A stretch of DNA of 34,399 bases from Novacetimonas hansenii JCM 7643 (GTDB lineage Bacteria > Pseudomonadota > Alphaproteobacteria > Acetobacterales > Acetobacteraceae), in NCBI RefSeq assembly GCF_000964405.1, contig NZ_BANE01000012.1, forward strand, positions 1 through 34,399, given 5' to 3'. Below the pieces are notes generated by a model, which saw only the letters and a list, made by a program, of their open reading frames with translations, did no database searches and was not told the origin of the DNA. Numbering within the stretch: position 1 is the stretch's first letter; every line of letters begins with the position of its first letter. Below, in pieces: positions 6,941 through 14,305 of this stretch. A program made the position numbers and the translations under genes.

Positions 6941-8527
6941 CTATTTTAATAGATATCTGATGTTCCAAAAAGTAGGGTATTTCACACTTTCTGCGACTCT
7001 TTTAAGGTTCATAATGTCTACATCATCGAAATAGACAGTACTCCCCACTGACTTATTGATGCTTTCATGACCTAAAAAGTCATCAATCCAGGATTCACGT
7101 AAGCCACCTTCACCATGCTCATGAATGTTTCTGAGTTTGGTAGACACATTATGCCGGAACGAATGGAACACCACGCTCCTGCCAATACCAAGGCGTGATT
7201 TGAACTTGCTGAAGTCTCTCTGGAAGTGAGCAGAACGTTTGTTGTCCTGCCCCTTAAAGTCCAGGTCATGGAACAGATAGTGACGTTTCTGGTTCATGGC
7301 TCTTTGGGCAAGGTCCAGCAATCCGGCTTCCTGTAAGGCCGTGCAGATGGGAACAACACGTTTCCCGGCCTCTGTCTTCGCACTCCATTCCGTCCAGGGT
7401 TTTCCTTTCAGGGCAGGGTGATCCTGCACCAGAATGCAGGGAATACCTTGAATCTCCTGAATGTCCTGCGGTCTTAAACGACAGATTTCTTCCAGTCGCA
7501 TCCCTGTGTAAGACGCAATCCCCACAATCATGGAGGCTGTCTTATGGCTGATGGTGCCAAACTGCCAGGGCTGACCAGCAATGGTCTTTAAGTCGCTGTC
7601 ACTCCAGCGCACACGATTGGTTTTGGACTTTGTGTCAAACTGCCAGCCACCTGTGAACACGTTACGGTCTACAAGGTCACGCAGAAGGAAATGCTTCCAA
7701 AGTCCGGAAAGCTTGGTGAAATGGTTTTTGACTGATTTCCCGGAAATGCGGGCCAACTTGCGTTTCTTCGCATCTGCCACAAATTCCTGAACTGTCCGGG
7801 TGTCATTGCGCTGTTTGCCATAACTTTCCGGTAGCTGTTCCATCAGGGCTTTGAAATGCCCGACATCTGCCCCGGTATAATCCCGCATGGGTTTATCCCC
7901 ACAAACTTCGAGAAAGCGTTTGAAGGTGCGTTCGTAGGATTTAACCACAGTGGATTTGACTGTGGTGTCCTTGCTTTCCAGAAAAATTTTAATCGCTTCT
8001 GAAAACAGGGGAGAAGGTTTTTCCTTCGGAGCCAGAAAGGCTTTCATGTCCTTAATCTGGCTTTGAATATCCGTCAGGGCTGGAAGGCTGGCTTTGGTCT
8101 TTTTCAGGTCTGTAACAGTGCGTTCCAGCAGATGCACACTTCTGCCAGTCAGATTTCTGGCTTTCTCCAGCTTTTCCACCTGTTCCAGACTTTCCATGGA
8201 ATGTCTGAGTCTCTGATGGTCATATTGCGTCTGTAAGGATGCAATCCTGTGCTGGTAGTCCTGAATAAGCAGGTCAAAGAGTTCCTGTGCGTCTTCAGGC
8301 AGTTCATTCCTGATAAAATTTTCGTTTTCGCTGAGTTCTGTCTTGAGGTGCATTACGGAACGGAACAGCCTTTCGGTCTCTGCGAAAACTGCACACGCAT
8401 ATGGTTTGGCAACCTCGCGTTTGTTAGTGCCAAGGGAGAGCCATAGCTCCTTTTTGCCCACAACATCACGGATATGTGAAGGCACGGCCCTGCGGAAATG
8501 ATACCCGGATTGGAGACGAATCAACAT
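6941..8527 (-). CDS. Tyrosine recombinase (site-specific integrase)
   Basis: A 528-residue integrase. The N-terminus (LQSGYHFRRAVPSHIRDVVG) resembles the short DUF6538-type start of many proteobacterial integrases, followed by a long helical arm-binding part with coiled-coil character (about 85-165), a core-binding domain (about 175-285) and the catalytic domain. Catalytic residues are visible: Arg344 in TGMRLEEI, a Lys near 384-389, His455 and Arg458 in HSFRH, His487 in LGH and the Tyr499 nucleophile. All are present, so the enzyme is probably active. The start codon lies 95 bp from the 3' end of the tRNA-Leu gene, the standard arrangement for an element integrated in a tRNA. The GC content is higher than that of the STAND gene next to it, which suggests the latter is a separate cargo acquisition. 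Confidence 0.92.
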   Translation of the reverse strand: MLIRLQSGYHFRRAVPSHIRDVVGKKELWLSLGTNKREVAKPYACAVFAETERLFRSVMHLKTELSENENFIRNELPEDAQELFDLLIQDYQHRIASLQTQYDHQRLRHSMESLEQVEKLEKARNLTGRSVHLLERTVTDLKKTKASLPALTDIQSQIKDMKAFLAPKEKPSPLFSEAIKIFLESKDTTVKSTVVKSYERTFKRFLEVCGDKPMRDYTGADVGHFKALMEQLPESYGKQRNDTRTVQEFVADAKKRKLARISGKSVKNHFTKLSGLWKHFLLRDLVDRNVFTGGWQFDTKSKTNRVRWSDSDLKTIAGQPWQFGTISHKTASMIVGIASYTGMRLEEICRLRPQDIQEIQGIPCILVQDHPALKGKPWTEWSAKTEAGKRVVPICTALQEAGLLDLAQRAMNQKRHYLFHDLDFKGQDNKRSAHFQRDFSKFKSRLGIGRSVVFHSFRHNVSTKLRNIHEHGEGGLRESWIDDFLGHESINKSVGSTVYFDDVDIMNLKRVAESVKYPTFWNIRYLLK

Positions 8528-8541
8528 ACAGACGGCTCATT

Positions 8542-8598
8542 TTGTAGAAGCCGATTGTAGAAGGCTCGGCTTTTATGGTTATGGAAAGACCATAAAAG
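8542..8598. repeat. Integrase-side repeats near the attachment site
   Basis: A 9-bp direct repeat TTGTAGAAG (8542-8550, 8555-8563) is followed by a 10-bp inverted repeat CTTTTATGGT/ACCATAAAAG (8570-8579, 8589-8598). They lie between the integrase start and the tRNA 3' end, where arm-type integrase sites and excisionase sites usually are. The function is inferred from position. Confidence 0.45.
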
Positions 8599-8622
8599 TC
8601 AATGAAATCAATGTGTTATGAG

Positions 8623-8711
8623 TGGTGCGAACTGCGGGACTCGAACCCGCACGCCCTGTTAACGGGCGCAAGATTTTAAGTCTCGTGCGTCTACCATTCC
8701 GCCAAGCTCGC
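8623..8711 (-). tRNA. tRNA-Leu (anticodon UAA)
   Basis: The minus strand folds into a class II tRNA of 86 nt plus an encoded CCA. The acceptor stem pairs GCGAGCT with AGTTCGC (one G-U), the anticodon stem is CGAGA/TCTTG with loop CTTAAAA (anticodon TAA), the variable arm is long (CGCCCGTTAACAGGGCG), and the T-loop GGTTCGAGTCC is standard. Its 3' end faces the mobile element, so its terminal bases are the likely attachment core and the gene has been kept intact on insertion. Confidence 0.95.
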
Positions 8712-8770
8712 ATTAAGCGCATCTTCTAGCACACACACCATCCACGACAACTCAACCCGTCGCGGTTTAA

Positions 8771-8795
8771 GGATATTTTCACACAAAAAATATCC
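8771..8795 (-). terminator. Terminator after the ABC/metallopeptidase operon
   Basis: Arms GGATATTTT (8771-8779) and AAAATATCC (8787-8795) pair over 9 bp. It lies 16 bp beyond the end of the metallopeptidase gene and before the tRNA. The stem itself carries the T-rich strand. Confidence 0.55.
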
Positions 8796-8810
8796 CTCCG
8801 CCCCTCCGGG

Positions 8811-9518
8811 TCATTCCTGCATATCGCGCAACAGGGTGGCCCCTTCGCGACGTAGCCATAGCTCGGCCATACGCCGATGCGGGGTCAGGCGATCCACCAG
8901 CATCCAGAAATCCGGCCCATGGTTCATGTGCCGCAAATGCGCCAGTTCATGGGCCATCACGTAATGCTGCACCTCTGTTGGGGCCATGATCAGACGCCAG
9001 CACAGCATGATTGCCCCATCAGCAGTACAACTGCCCCACCGGCTGCGTGTATCGCGCACCGTCAGCCGCGTGGGGCGCAATCCCGCCTGCCGTGACAGCG
9101 CGTCCAGCCCCGCCCCAAGGCGGGTCCGCGCCTCCTCCCGCAGGAAAGCCAGCAGGCGTCTTACCAGAAACGCGGCTTCCCCACTGACATGTATCACCTC
9201 GCCCTCTATCCACACGCCACGCCGGGCCTGCGGACAATGGCGAATGACATGGGGCCGTCCATCAATCAGCACCTGTCCCCCATCATGCCATCGCGGGGCC
9301 TGCGGTATGCGGGCAAGATTGGCCACCACCCACGCCGAATGTGACCGCAACAGCGCCAGTGCATCATCACGTCGGGCGCGTGGCGGCAGGGTCAGGATGA
9401 CATGACCGCTGCGTGCATCAATCCGCATGGAAATGCGCCGCGCCCGCGCCGAACGACGCCAGCATACCGTGACCTGCCTACTGGCGATGGCCACGGTTTC
9501 GGGGCCATCGGATATCAT
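8811..9518 (-). CDS. YgjP-like zinc metallopeptidase (M48/WLM/DUF45 type)
   Basis: A 235-residue protein with the signature [16 protein letters not shown] (from about residue 190): His190, Glu191 and His194 form the HExxH zinc site and His200 is the likely third ligand. TRSRWGSC upstream is also typical of the family. There is no signal peptide or membrane segment, so it should act in the cytoplasm; the substrate is unknown for this family. The start at 9518 is chosen because its ATG overlaps the stop of the preceding gene as ATGA (9515-9518), implying translational coupling. It is the last gene of the operon that starts at 12803. Confidence 0.85.
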   Translation of the reverse strand: MISDGPETVAIASRQVTVCWRRSARARRISMRIDARSGHVILTLPPRARRDDALALLRSHSAWVVANLARIPQAPRWHDGGQVLIDGRPHVIRHCPQARRGVWIEGEVIHVSGEAAFLVRRLLAFLREEARTRLGAGLDALSRQAGLRPTRLTVRDTRSRWGSCTADGAIMLCWRLIMAPTEVQHYVMAHELAHLRHMNHGPDFWMLVDRLTPHRRMAELWLRREGATLLRDMQE

Positions 9519-10024
9519 TCGCGCGACGGAATGTCCGGGGCCTGCGTGCCGTCGGCACCGGGGGGACATTCACCCGGCCATTCAACGACATGATCCTCCA
9601 ACGCACCGGCACGACGTTCGCTAATGACACGCCCGCTGACCGAAACCCCGGCCTCATGCACCGTATCGGCCCGTCCCGAAACCAGCGGATGCCACCATGG
9701 CAGGGGCCGTCCCTCCTGTATCAGACGGTATCCACAGGTGGGAGGAAGCCAGTCGATATCCTTCAGCATGTCCGGCGTCAGGCTGATACAATCCTGAACC
9801 TTGCGCTGTCGATGCGGATAATCCTTACACAGGCACGTCGTGGTATCCAGCAGACGACAGGCAACATCGGTAAAGACGATCTCCTCCGTCTCATCATCAC
9901 GCAGTTTGTGCAGGCAGCACCGGCCACACCCGTCACACAGCGATTCCCATTGCTGGCGCGTCATACGTGACAGCGGAACCGTCATCCAGAACGGACGGTC
10001 CCCTCCGTCATTACGGCTATCCAT
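9515..10024 (-). CDS. YcgN-like (UPF0260) cysteine-cluster protein
   Basis: A 169-residue protein. The segment [11 protein letters not shown] (Cys30, Cys33, Cys36, Cys37) and a later CxCxxYPxRxxxxxxC pattern ([16 protein letters not shown]) are the conserved cysteines of the YcgN/YkgJ group, thought to bind a zinc or iron-sulfur centre. The biochemical role is not known. The start at 10024 is chosen because AGGAGG lies 8 nt upstream; an alternative ATG at 10054 overlaps the permease stop as ATGA and would give a 179-residue form. It ends in a 4-bp overlap with the metallopeptidase gene. Confidence 0.85.
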   Translation of the reverse strand: MDSRNDGGDRPFWMTVPLSRMTRQQWESLCDGCGRCCLHKLRDDETEEIVFTDVACRLLDTTTCLCKDYPHRQRKVQDCISLTPDMLKDIDWLPPTCGYRLIQEGRPLPWWHPLVSGRADTVHEAGVSVSGRVISERRAGALEDHVVEWPGECPPGADGTQAPDIPSRE

Positions 10025-10050
10025 GCCCATTGCCTCCTGTCCCCGTCCCG

Positions 10051-10527
10051 TCATGTCCCGAGGGTCGCCCCCATATCCACCATGGCGGCCAACACCCCCA
10101 TCCCCAGTCCCGCGCAGGCAGACAGCACCAGTGACGGCCCAAGCAACGGCAACCACAACAGACGCGCACGCATCCATGGCCCCGCCCCCAGCCCCCATGC
10201 CGTGCGCGACACGCTCGCAGGCACGCGCATCAGCGCTCGCAACGGCAGCACCGTCACAAGAGGGCACACAAACATGCCCTGCAATACCGGCCACAGGGCC
10301 ACATTCCCCGCCGCCCCGCCCCAATGCGGCAGCCACAACACACCGGCCATCCCCGGCACCAGCACCAGTAACAGCAACACCTGCACCACGGCAGGTCCCC
10401 ATGGCATGCGACGCCGCATGAACATGCATGCCCCCATGACCACCACCGCCATGATGAACGCCGTCATGGCGCATTCCGCCATATCAGGAAGCAACATCAT
10501 ACCGCCACCACCGCGAACAAAAGACAC
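10051..10527 (-). CDS. Half-size ABC permease, polyamine/iron type
   Basis: A 158-residue membrane protein with about four hydrophobic segments (about 20-37, 46-68, 75-98, 124-150). Between the third and fourth, [20 protein letters not shown] fits the EAA loop of ABC importer permeases (A-x-x-L-G-x9-LP), the contact to the ATPase. Normal PotB/PotC permeases have about 260-290 residues and six segments, so roughly the N-terminal third or more is missing. The start is uncertain: GTG at 10527 or ATG at 10500, neither with a strong binding site. It lies 6 bp after the binding-protein gene. Its partner ATPase is degenerate, so transport by the usual mechanism is doubtful. Confidence 0.6.
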   Translation of the reverse strand: MSFVRGGGGMMLLPDMAECAMTAFIMAVVVMGACMFMRRRMPWGPAVVQVLLLLVLVPGMAGVLWLPHWGGAAGNVALWPVLQGMFVCPLVTVLPLRALMRVPASVSRTAWGLGAGPWMRARLLWLPLLGPSLVLSACAGLGMGVLAAMVDMGATLGT

Positions 10528-10533
10528 GTGGCA

Positions 10534-11604
10534 TCACGCAGGTCCACGCAGCCAGTCGGCAAAACGCTGTGACAGGTCCGGCAGGTGCGCACCCCAGAAC
10601 TCCAGATCCATGGGCAGGTCGACCGAGGGTTCGCCCGCCGGCGACCCGGCGGCAACCTGCCCCATGGGATAAAGGGCGGCAAAACGATCCTGCTGTTCAG
10701 GCTGCACTATATAATGCAGCAGATCGCGCGCCTGCCCCGCCATGGCGGGGGATACCCCCTGCACCAGCGCCCATGACAGACATTCGCCCAGGCTCTGCGC
10801 CCACTGCACGCCGATATCATGACGACGCGCGGGCAGGCGGGCGATCTCATTGCTGAAGACACTGCCCATCAGCACACTGCCATTTTCAATGATGCGGGCT
10901 GATTCCTCTGGCGTGGACCACCATGTAATATACGGGCGCAACTGCGTCAGCTTACGAAATGCCCGGTCGATGCCCGGCCCGGTGGACAGCACGTCATATA
11001 CGTCATGCGGTGGCACGCCATCGGCCATCAATGCGATTTCCAGCGTCGAGCGCGGGTCACGTCGCAGCCCCCGTTTGCCGGGAAAGCGCACCACATCCCA
11101 GAAATCGGCCCAACGTGGGGATGCAGGACGCCACCCGCGATCCCATGCCAGGACGATGGCCGGATGCAGCGCGGCGACGCCACATCCGTCGGGATTGTCC
11201 GCACTGCCCGCCAGGCGCACCAGGGTGCCCTGTATGCACGATGTACGAATTGCACTGTCTTCGCCAAAGACGACCGCCCATGTGGCGGGCGTGGATTCTG
11301 TCGCGGCATGCGCCGCCAGCGTCGTCGCCTGCCCATCCCATGTCCGACGCACGACACGTATCCCCGCCTTCCTTGCAAAAGGCTGGAAATAGGCACGGTC
11401 CTGCACCCTGCCCAATGTATCGTCCTGTGTCGCGACGCTCAGGACGGCAAGGCGGTGGTGATGGACGGTGGACACCAGACGGGCGGCCAGCACTTCGGGC
11501 GCACACACGATATTCCACGCCAGCGCCATGATGATGAAAAGACACGACACGCGACGCGGCGACAGGCGGGGCAAAAGGCACGCACTGCTCAACGGAAAGG
11601 ACAA
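10534..11604 (-). CDS. PotD-like periplasmic substrate-binding protein
   Basis: About 356 residues with a hydrophobic N-terminal segment ending in VCAPEVLAARL, a likely signal peptide cut after LA. The middle matches polyamine-binding proteins: FWDVVRFPGKRGLRRDP, LEIALMADGV, VYDVL, and ITWWSTPEESARIIENG are all counterparts of the PotD/PotF pattern. The likely ligand is a polyamine or another small charged compound; the sequence does not fix it. The listed start is a TTG without a binding site, and a GTG nearer the signal peptide (near 11541) is equally possible. It is the second gene of the minus-strand operon, 77 bp after the ATPase gene. Confidence 0.7.
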   Translation of the reverse strand: MSFPLSSACLLPRLSPRRVSCLFIIMALAWNIVCAPEVLAARLVSTVHHHRLAVLSVATQDDTLGRVQDRAYFQPFARKAGIRVVRRTWDGQATTLAAHAATESTPATWAVVFGEDSAIRTSCIQGTLVRLAGSADNPDGCGVAALHPAIVLAWDRGWRPASPRWADFWDVVRFPGKRGLRRDPRSTLEIALMADGVPPHDVYDVLSTGPGIDRAFRKLTQLRPYITWWSTPEESARIIENGSVLMGSVFSNEIARLPARRHDIGVQWAQSLGECLSWALVQGVSPAMAGQARDLLHYIVQPEQQDRFAALYPMGQVAAGSPAGEPSVDLPMDLEFWGAHLPDLSQRFADWLRGPA

Positions 11605-11681
11605 CAGGGAAAACAGCGGGAAAGACCTTCACAAGACGGCATGACCGCCGGTGCGGCCACAGGGAGACGGAACATCGGACG

Positions 11682-12803
11682 CTAGCGCATTTCATGACGG
11701 AACGGAAAGGCAATCGCCTGCCCCGCCTGCCACGCCAGCAACGCCGGACGACCGGGTTCCACCCCGCACACGATCTGCAACGGGGGACGGCGCACCAGCA
11801 GCTCATCGCCATTCGACAGCCTCATGCGCATGCGGATGTATGTGCCCATGTGACGCATGTCCACCAGAACCGCGGGCAGCATCGCGGATTCGCCGTCATC
11901 GGTGGCAAGGCTGCCCATCGCCCCCGGTCGCGCGGGAAACAGGGTCGCAATGCGGTCAGGACGCACGCATACGGTGCAAAGGCTGTCTTCCGCCAGGCCG
12001 GGCGCCGCCATGGCCTGCACCGTCAACCCGTCGGGCAGGCGGATGACGGCGACATCCTCCTCGATATAGGACACGCGCCCGGTCAGGGCATTCGCCCCGG
12101 CAAAACCGGTGGCCACGCGGTCGCATGCCGGACGGTCGAACAGGTCCGCCGCCGCCCCGGTCTGCAAATGTTCTGCACCGTCAAAGAACGCAATACGGTC
12201 CCCCACCACCAGCGCATCATCACGATCACAGGTGGCCATCACCACACACAGGTCACGCGCACGGATCAGGCGGCCAAGGAAATTGCGCATCATCCCCCGC
12301 CGGTCCGCCGGCAGCGGGGCGAAGGGATCATCCAGCACGATGACCGGCGGCGCGCAGACCATGACCCGCGCCAGTCCGGCGCGCAGGACCTGTTCCGCAT
12401 CCAGCGCGGCAGGCCGCACATGGCCCAGCCCCTCCAGCCCCAGCAAAGCCATGGCCTGACGCGCACGGTCCGCCGCCTCCGCCCGGGCAATACCACGGAC
12501 ACGCAGCGGAAACAGCAGGTTGTGGAAAACCGTCAGGTGCGCGAACAGCGGATCGCGCGCCCCCCACAGGCCACACATCCGCGTGAGCGGTGGGCGACCC
12601 GACACATCGATCCCCCCCACCATGACGTTACCGTCAAGCAATGGCCGCTGCCCCACCAGTGCGTCGGCCACCGCCGACAGGTCCGCACCGCGGTTTCCCA
12701 GCAGGGCAAGGCATTCCCCCGCCCCGACACCAAAGGAAAACGGGGCGGTATCGGCAGTTGTGACCAGATTGCGGACAACCAGTCGTGAGGAGAAAGGTGG
12801 CAT
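11682..12803 (-). CDS. PotA-like ABC ATPase with degenerate nucleotide-binding motifs
   Basis: A 373-residue protein with the layout of PotA: an N-terminal ABC domain and a C-terminal TOBE domain (CVRPDRIATL near 270). Every catalytic motif is altered. The Walker A position reads GNRGADLS (36-43), lacking the Lys; the Q-loop Gln is absent (GLWGARDPLFAHLTV); the signature reads LDAEQ for LSGGQ; Walker B reads VIVLDDP, Asp for the catalytic Glu; the H-loop reads MATCDRDDAL with Cys for His. Surrounding framework residues are kept, and the frame is open throughout, so this looks like a maintained pseudo-ATPase and not random decay. It heads the operon with the PotD-like protein and half-size permease. 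ATP hydrolysis is not expected; the role is unknown. Confidence 0.75.
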   Translation of the reverse strand: MPPFSSRLVVRNLVTTADTAPFSFGVGAGECLALLGNRGADLSAVADALVGQRPLLDGNVMVGGIDVSGRPPLTRMCGLWGARDPLFAHLTVFHNLLFPLRVRGIARAEAADRARQAMALLGLEGLGHVRPAALDAEQVLRAGLARVMVCAPPVIVLDDPFAPLPADRRGMMRNFLGRLIRARDLCVVMATCDRDDALVVGDRIAFFDGAEHLQTGAAADLFDRPACDRVATGFAGANALTGRVSYIEEDVAVIRLPDGLTVQAMAAPGLAEDSLCTVCVRPDRIATLFPARPGAMGSLATDDGESAMLPAVLVDMRHMGTYIRMRMRLSNGDELLVRRPPLQIVCGVEPGRPALLAWQAGQAIAFPFRHEMR

Positions 12804-12902
12804 GCGATAACAGAAACCTGACTATCCAAAGAAAGGGTTATAAGTGTTTCCTTCCTCCTTACCAGAGGATCATCGGGCCCGCCCCTTTGCAAGGACAAGA
12901 AA

Positions 12903-13151
12903 ATGACAAAGACAGACATCAAGCACGTCACGCACGAAGACCTTCAGGCACTGAAGTCCCACGTCGAAAACCTGCTGCAGACGCATGGCAAGCAGGCCCT
13001 GCACACCGCCGTCGAAAAGGCGGAACACCTGGCCACCAACGCGCGTGAACTGGCCGAAGCCCCGACCAAGACCCGCTCGCGCGGACGTTCCTTTCTGGCT
13101 ATCGCCATTTTCTCGGCAATCGGCTACTTTCTTGGCCGCGCCACGAAATAA
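12903..13151 (+). CDS. YqjD/ElaB-like membrane-anchored protein (DUF883 type)
   Basis: An 82-residue protein with a long amphipathic helix (about 8-52), a basic linker (TKTRSRGRS) and a C-terminal membrane segment (63-78) ending GYFLGRATK. This is the plan of E. coli YqjD/ElaB, inner-membrane proteins reported to bind ribosomes in stationary phase. AAGGA lies 7 nt before the ATG. It is divergent from the ABC operon, 99 bp away, and followed 40 bp later by a YqjE-like gene, as in E. coli yqjD-yqjE, which supports the call. Confidence 0.75.
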   Translation: MTKTDIKHVTHEDLQALKSHVENLLQTHGKQALHTAVEKAEHLATNARELAEAPTKTRSRGRSFLAIAIFSAIGYFLGRATK

Positions 13152-13191
13152 GGCTTGGTAGCCTGACGAAACCAGAGGACACGCGACAGCA

Positions 13192-13632
13192 ATGAGAATA
13201 GGCGAAATCGGCAAGACCATCATTGATGGGGAACTCACCCTACGCAAATTGATGGCCATCCGCCTTGGCCGCCAGGCTGCCTTTCTGGTTGTCGCGGCCG
13301 TTTTTGGTGGTTTCGCGACCATAACGGGCCATGGCCTGCTGTGGGCTTTCTGTTACCAGACCCTTGGCCTCAGCGTTCTTGGCGCGTCATGCGCGGTCTT
13401 TGCGGTGGATATCATCGCCGCGTGCATGTTCGCCTTCATGGGACGGCGGTCCTATATGACGGCCGAAGAAATCCGTGTCCGCTTCGCCCGCGAACATGCC
13501 CTTAATGAACTGCGCCAGACGGTGGCGCTGTCCGCCGTGGTGGGCACCGTCGCCGGGCCGGTGACACGTCACACCGGGCGCGCAATCTGGAACCTGTTCC
13601 AGACCGTGACAGGACGCCGCCCCCGCTCCTGA
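13192..13632 (+). CDS. YqjE-like (holin-X type) membrane protein
   Basis: A 146-residue protein with a cytoplasmic N-terminus and a hairpin of two membrane segments (about 27-50 and 58-83), followed by a charged helix (about 89-110) and a weakly hydrophobic tail. This matches the YqjE/phage holin-like group found beside YqjD genes. There is no sign of a lysis role. The function is unknown; the neighbour relation is the main support. Confidence 0.6.
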   Translation: MRIGEIGKTIIDGELTLRKLMAIRLGRQAAFLVVAAVFGGFATITGHGLLWAFCYQTLGLSVLGASCAVFAVDIIAACMFAFMGRRSYMTAEEIRVRFAREHALNELRQTVALSAVVGTVAGPVTRHTGRAIWNLFQTVTGRRPRS

Positions 13633-13668
13633 TGTGACCATCGGGGGCCGCCGCCCCCGCCGTCATGC

Positions 13669-13790
13669 ATACCATCATGATTGATGCACATCATTGTCAG
13701 ATGGTATCCATGACGAAATTGCATTGGCTCCCGGACACTTTTTCTGGAAACGTGCGACTGCACGCAATCGTAAGCAGGCAAATAGTTTGC
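13669..13790. promoter_or_regulatory. Inverted repeats upstream of marR, candidate operators
   Basis: Three inverted repeats lie in the 196 bp before the MarR gene: ATACCATC/GATGGTAT (13669-13676, 13700-13707), CGTGC-gact-GCACG (13751-13764) and GCAAA-tag-TTTGC (13778-13790). The last is 39 bp before the start codon and has the short-palindrome form typical of MarR-family operators, so it is the best autoregulatory candidate. A GC-rich hairpin GGGGGC/GCCCCC at about 13643-13658 without a T run may end the upstream transcript. Confidence 0.45.
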
Positions 13791-13828
13791 ATGCTCATGA
13801 TTTTTTCCAACCCGGCTGGCAGGATGCA

Positions 13829-14305
13829 ATGGCCGATACCGAGCGCCTTGAACGAGAACGGTCCTTCAGACGCAGGCTGGCGCGCCTTGGCACGGCATGG
13901 CGGCGACAGGTGGACCATGACCTGCGCGATTATGGCCTGACCGAAGCCACCTGGCGGCCTGTCCTGTATCTGGGCCTTCTGATGCCGCCGGTACGGCAGA
14001 CCGACCTTGCCCGCGCCCTTGAGATCGAGGCCCCATCGGTCGCCCGCCTTCTTGATGTGCTTGAACGCCGCGGACTCGTCTTCCGTTCCCGCGACGAGGA
14101 AGATCGCCGCTCCAAGCTGGTACGCCTGACGCAGGAGGGGGAGCGGATCGAACGTCAGGTGCGTGACGCGGTGGACGCCGTCTCGCATCGCCTGCTGTCG
14201 GGCATTTCGGATTCCGAACTGACGGCGTGCTATTCCGTCTTCGACCGGATTGAGGCCAACCTGTACACGGATCGCATGGCGACCGGGGCCTCCGTCCGTT
14301 CATGA
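13829..14305 (+). CDS. MarR-family transcriptional regulator
   Basis: A 158-residue winged helix-turn-helix protein. TDLARALEIEAPSVARLLD forms the helix-turn-helix, followed by LERRGLVFRS and the wing DEEDRRSKLVRLTQEG, all standard for MarR. The frame is open further upstream, but the first domain residues begin after the ATG at 13829 (AGGA just before it), and the upstream part looks non-coding. Its stop overlaps the start of the FUSC pump gene as ATGA (14302-14305), so it is the first gene of the efflux operon and probably represses it until an aromatic or acid ligand binds. The ligand is not evident. Confidence 0.85.
   Translation: MADTERLERERSFRRRLARLGTAWRRQVDHDLRDYGLTEATWRPVLYLGLLMPPVRQTDLARALEIEAPSVARLLDVLERRGLVFRSRDEEDRRSKLVRLTQEGERIERQVRDAVDAVSHRLLSGISDSELTACYSVFDRIEANLYTDRMATGASVRS

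Noticed and set aside
9518-9569. N-terminal extension of the YgjP-like protein to 9569
   Set aside because: The ATGA overlap at 9515-9518 gives a better, coupled start, and the extension reads as the upstream gene in another frame.
11694-12788. A 364-codon plus-strand open frame opposite the ABC ATPase
   Set aside because: Because the ATPase is degenerate I asked whether this strand was the real gene; the PotA framework and TOBE domain on the minus strand are clear, and this frame has only shadow composition.
13192-13632. Phage holin, implying a prophage
   Set aside because: The protein pairs with a YqjD-like gene as in the chromosomal yqjD-yqjE arrangement and no lysis or phage structural genes are near.
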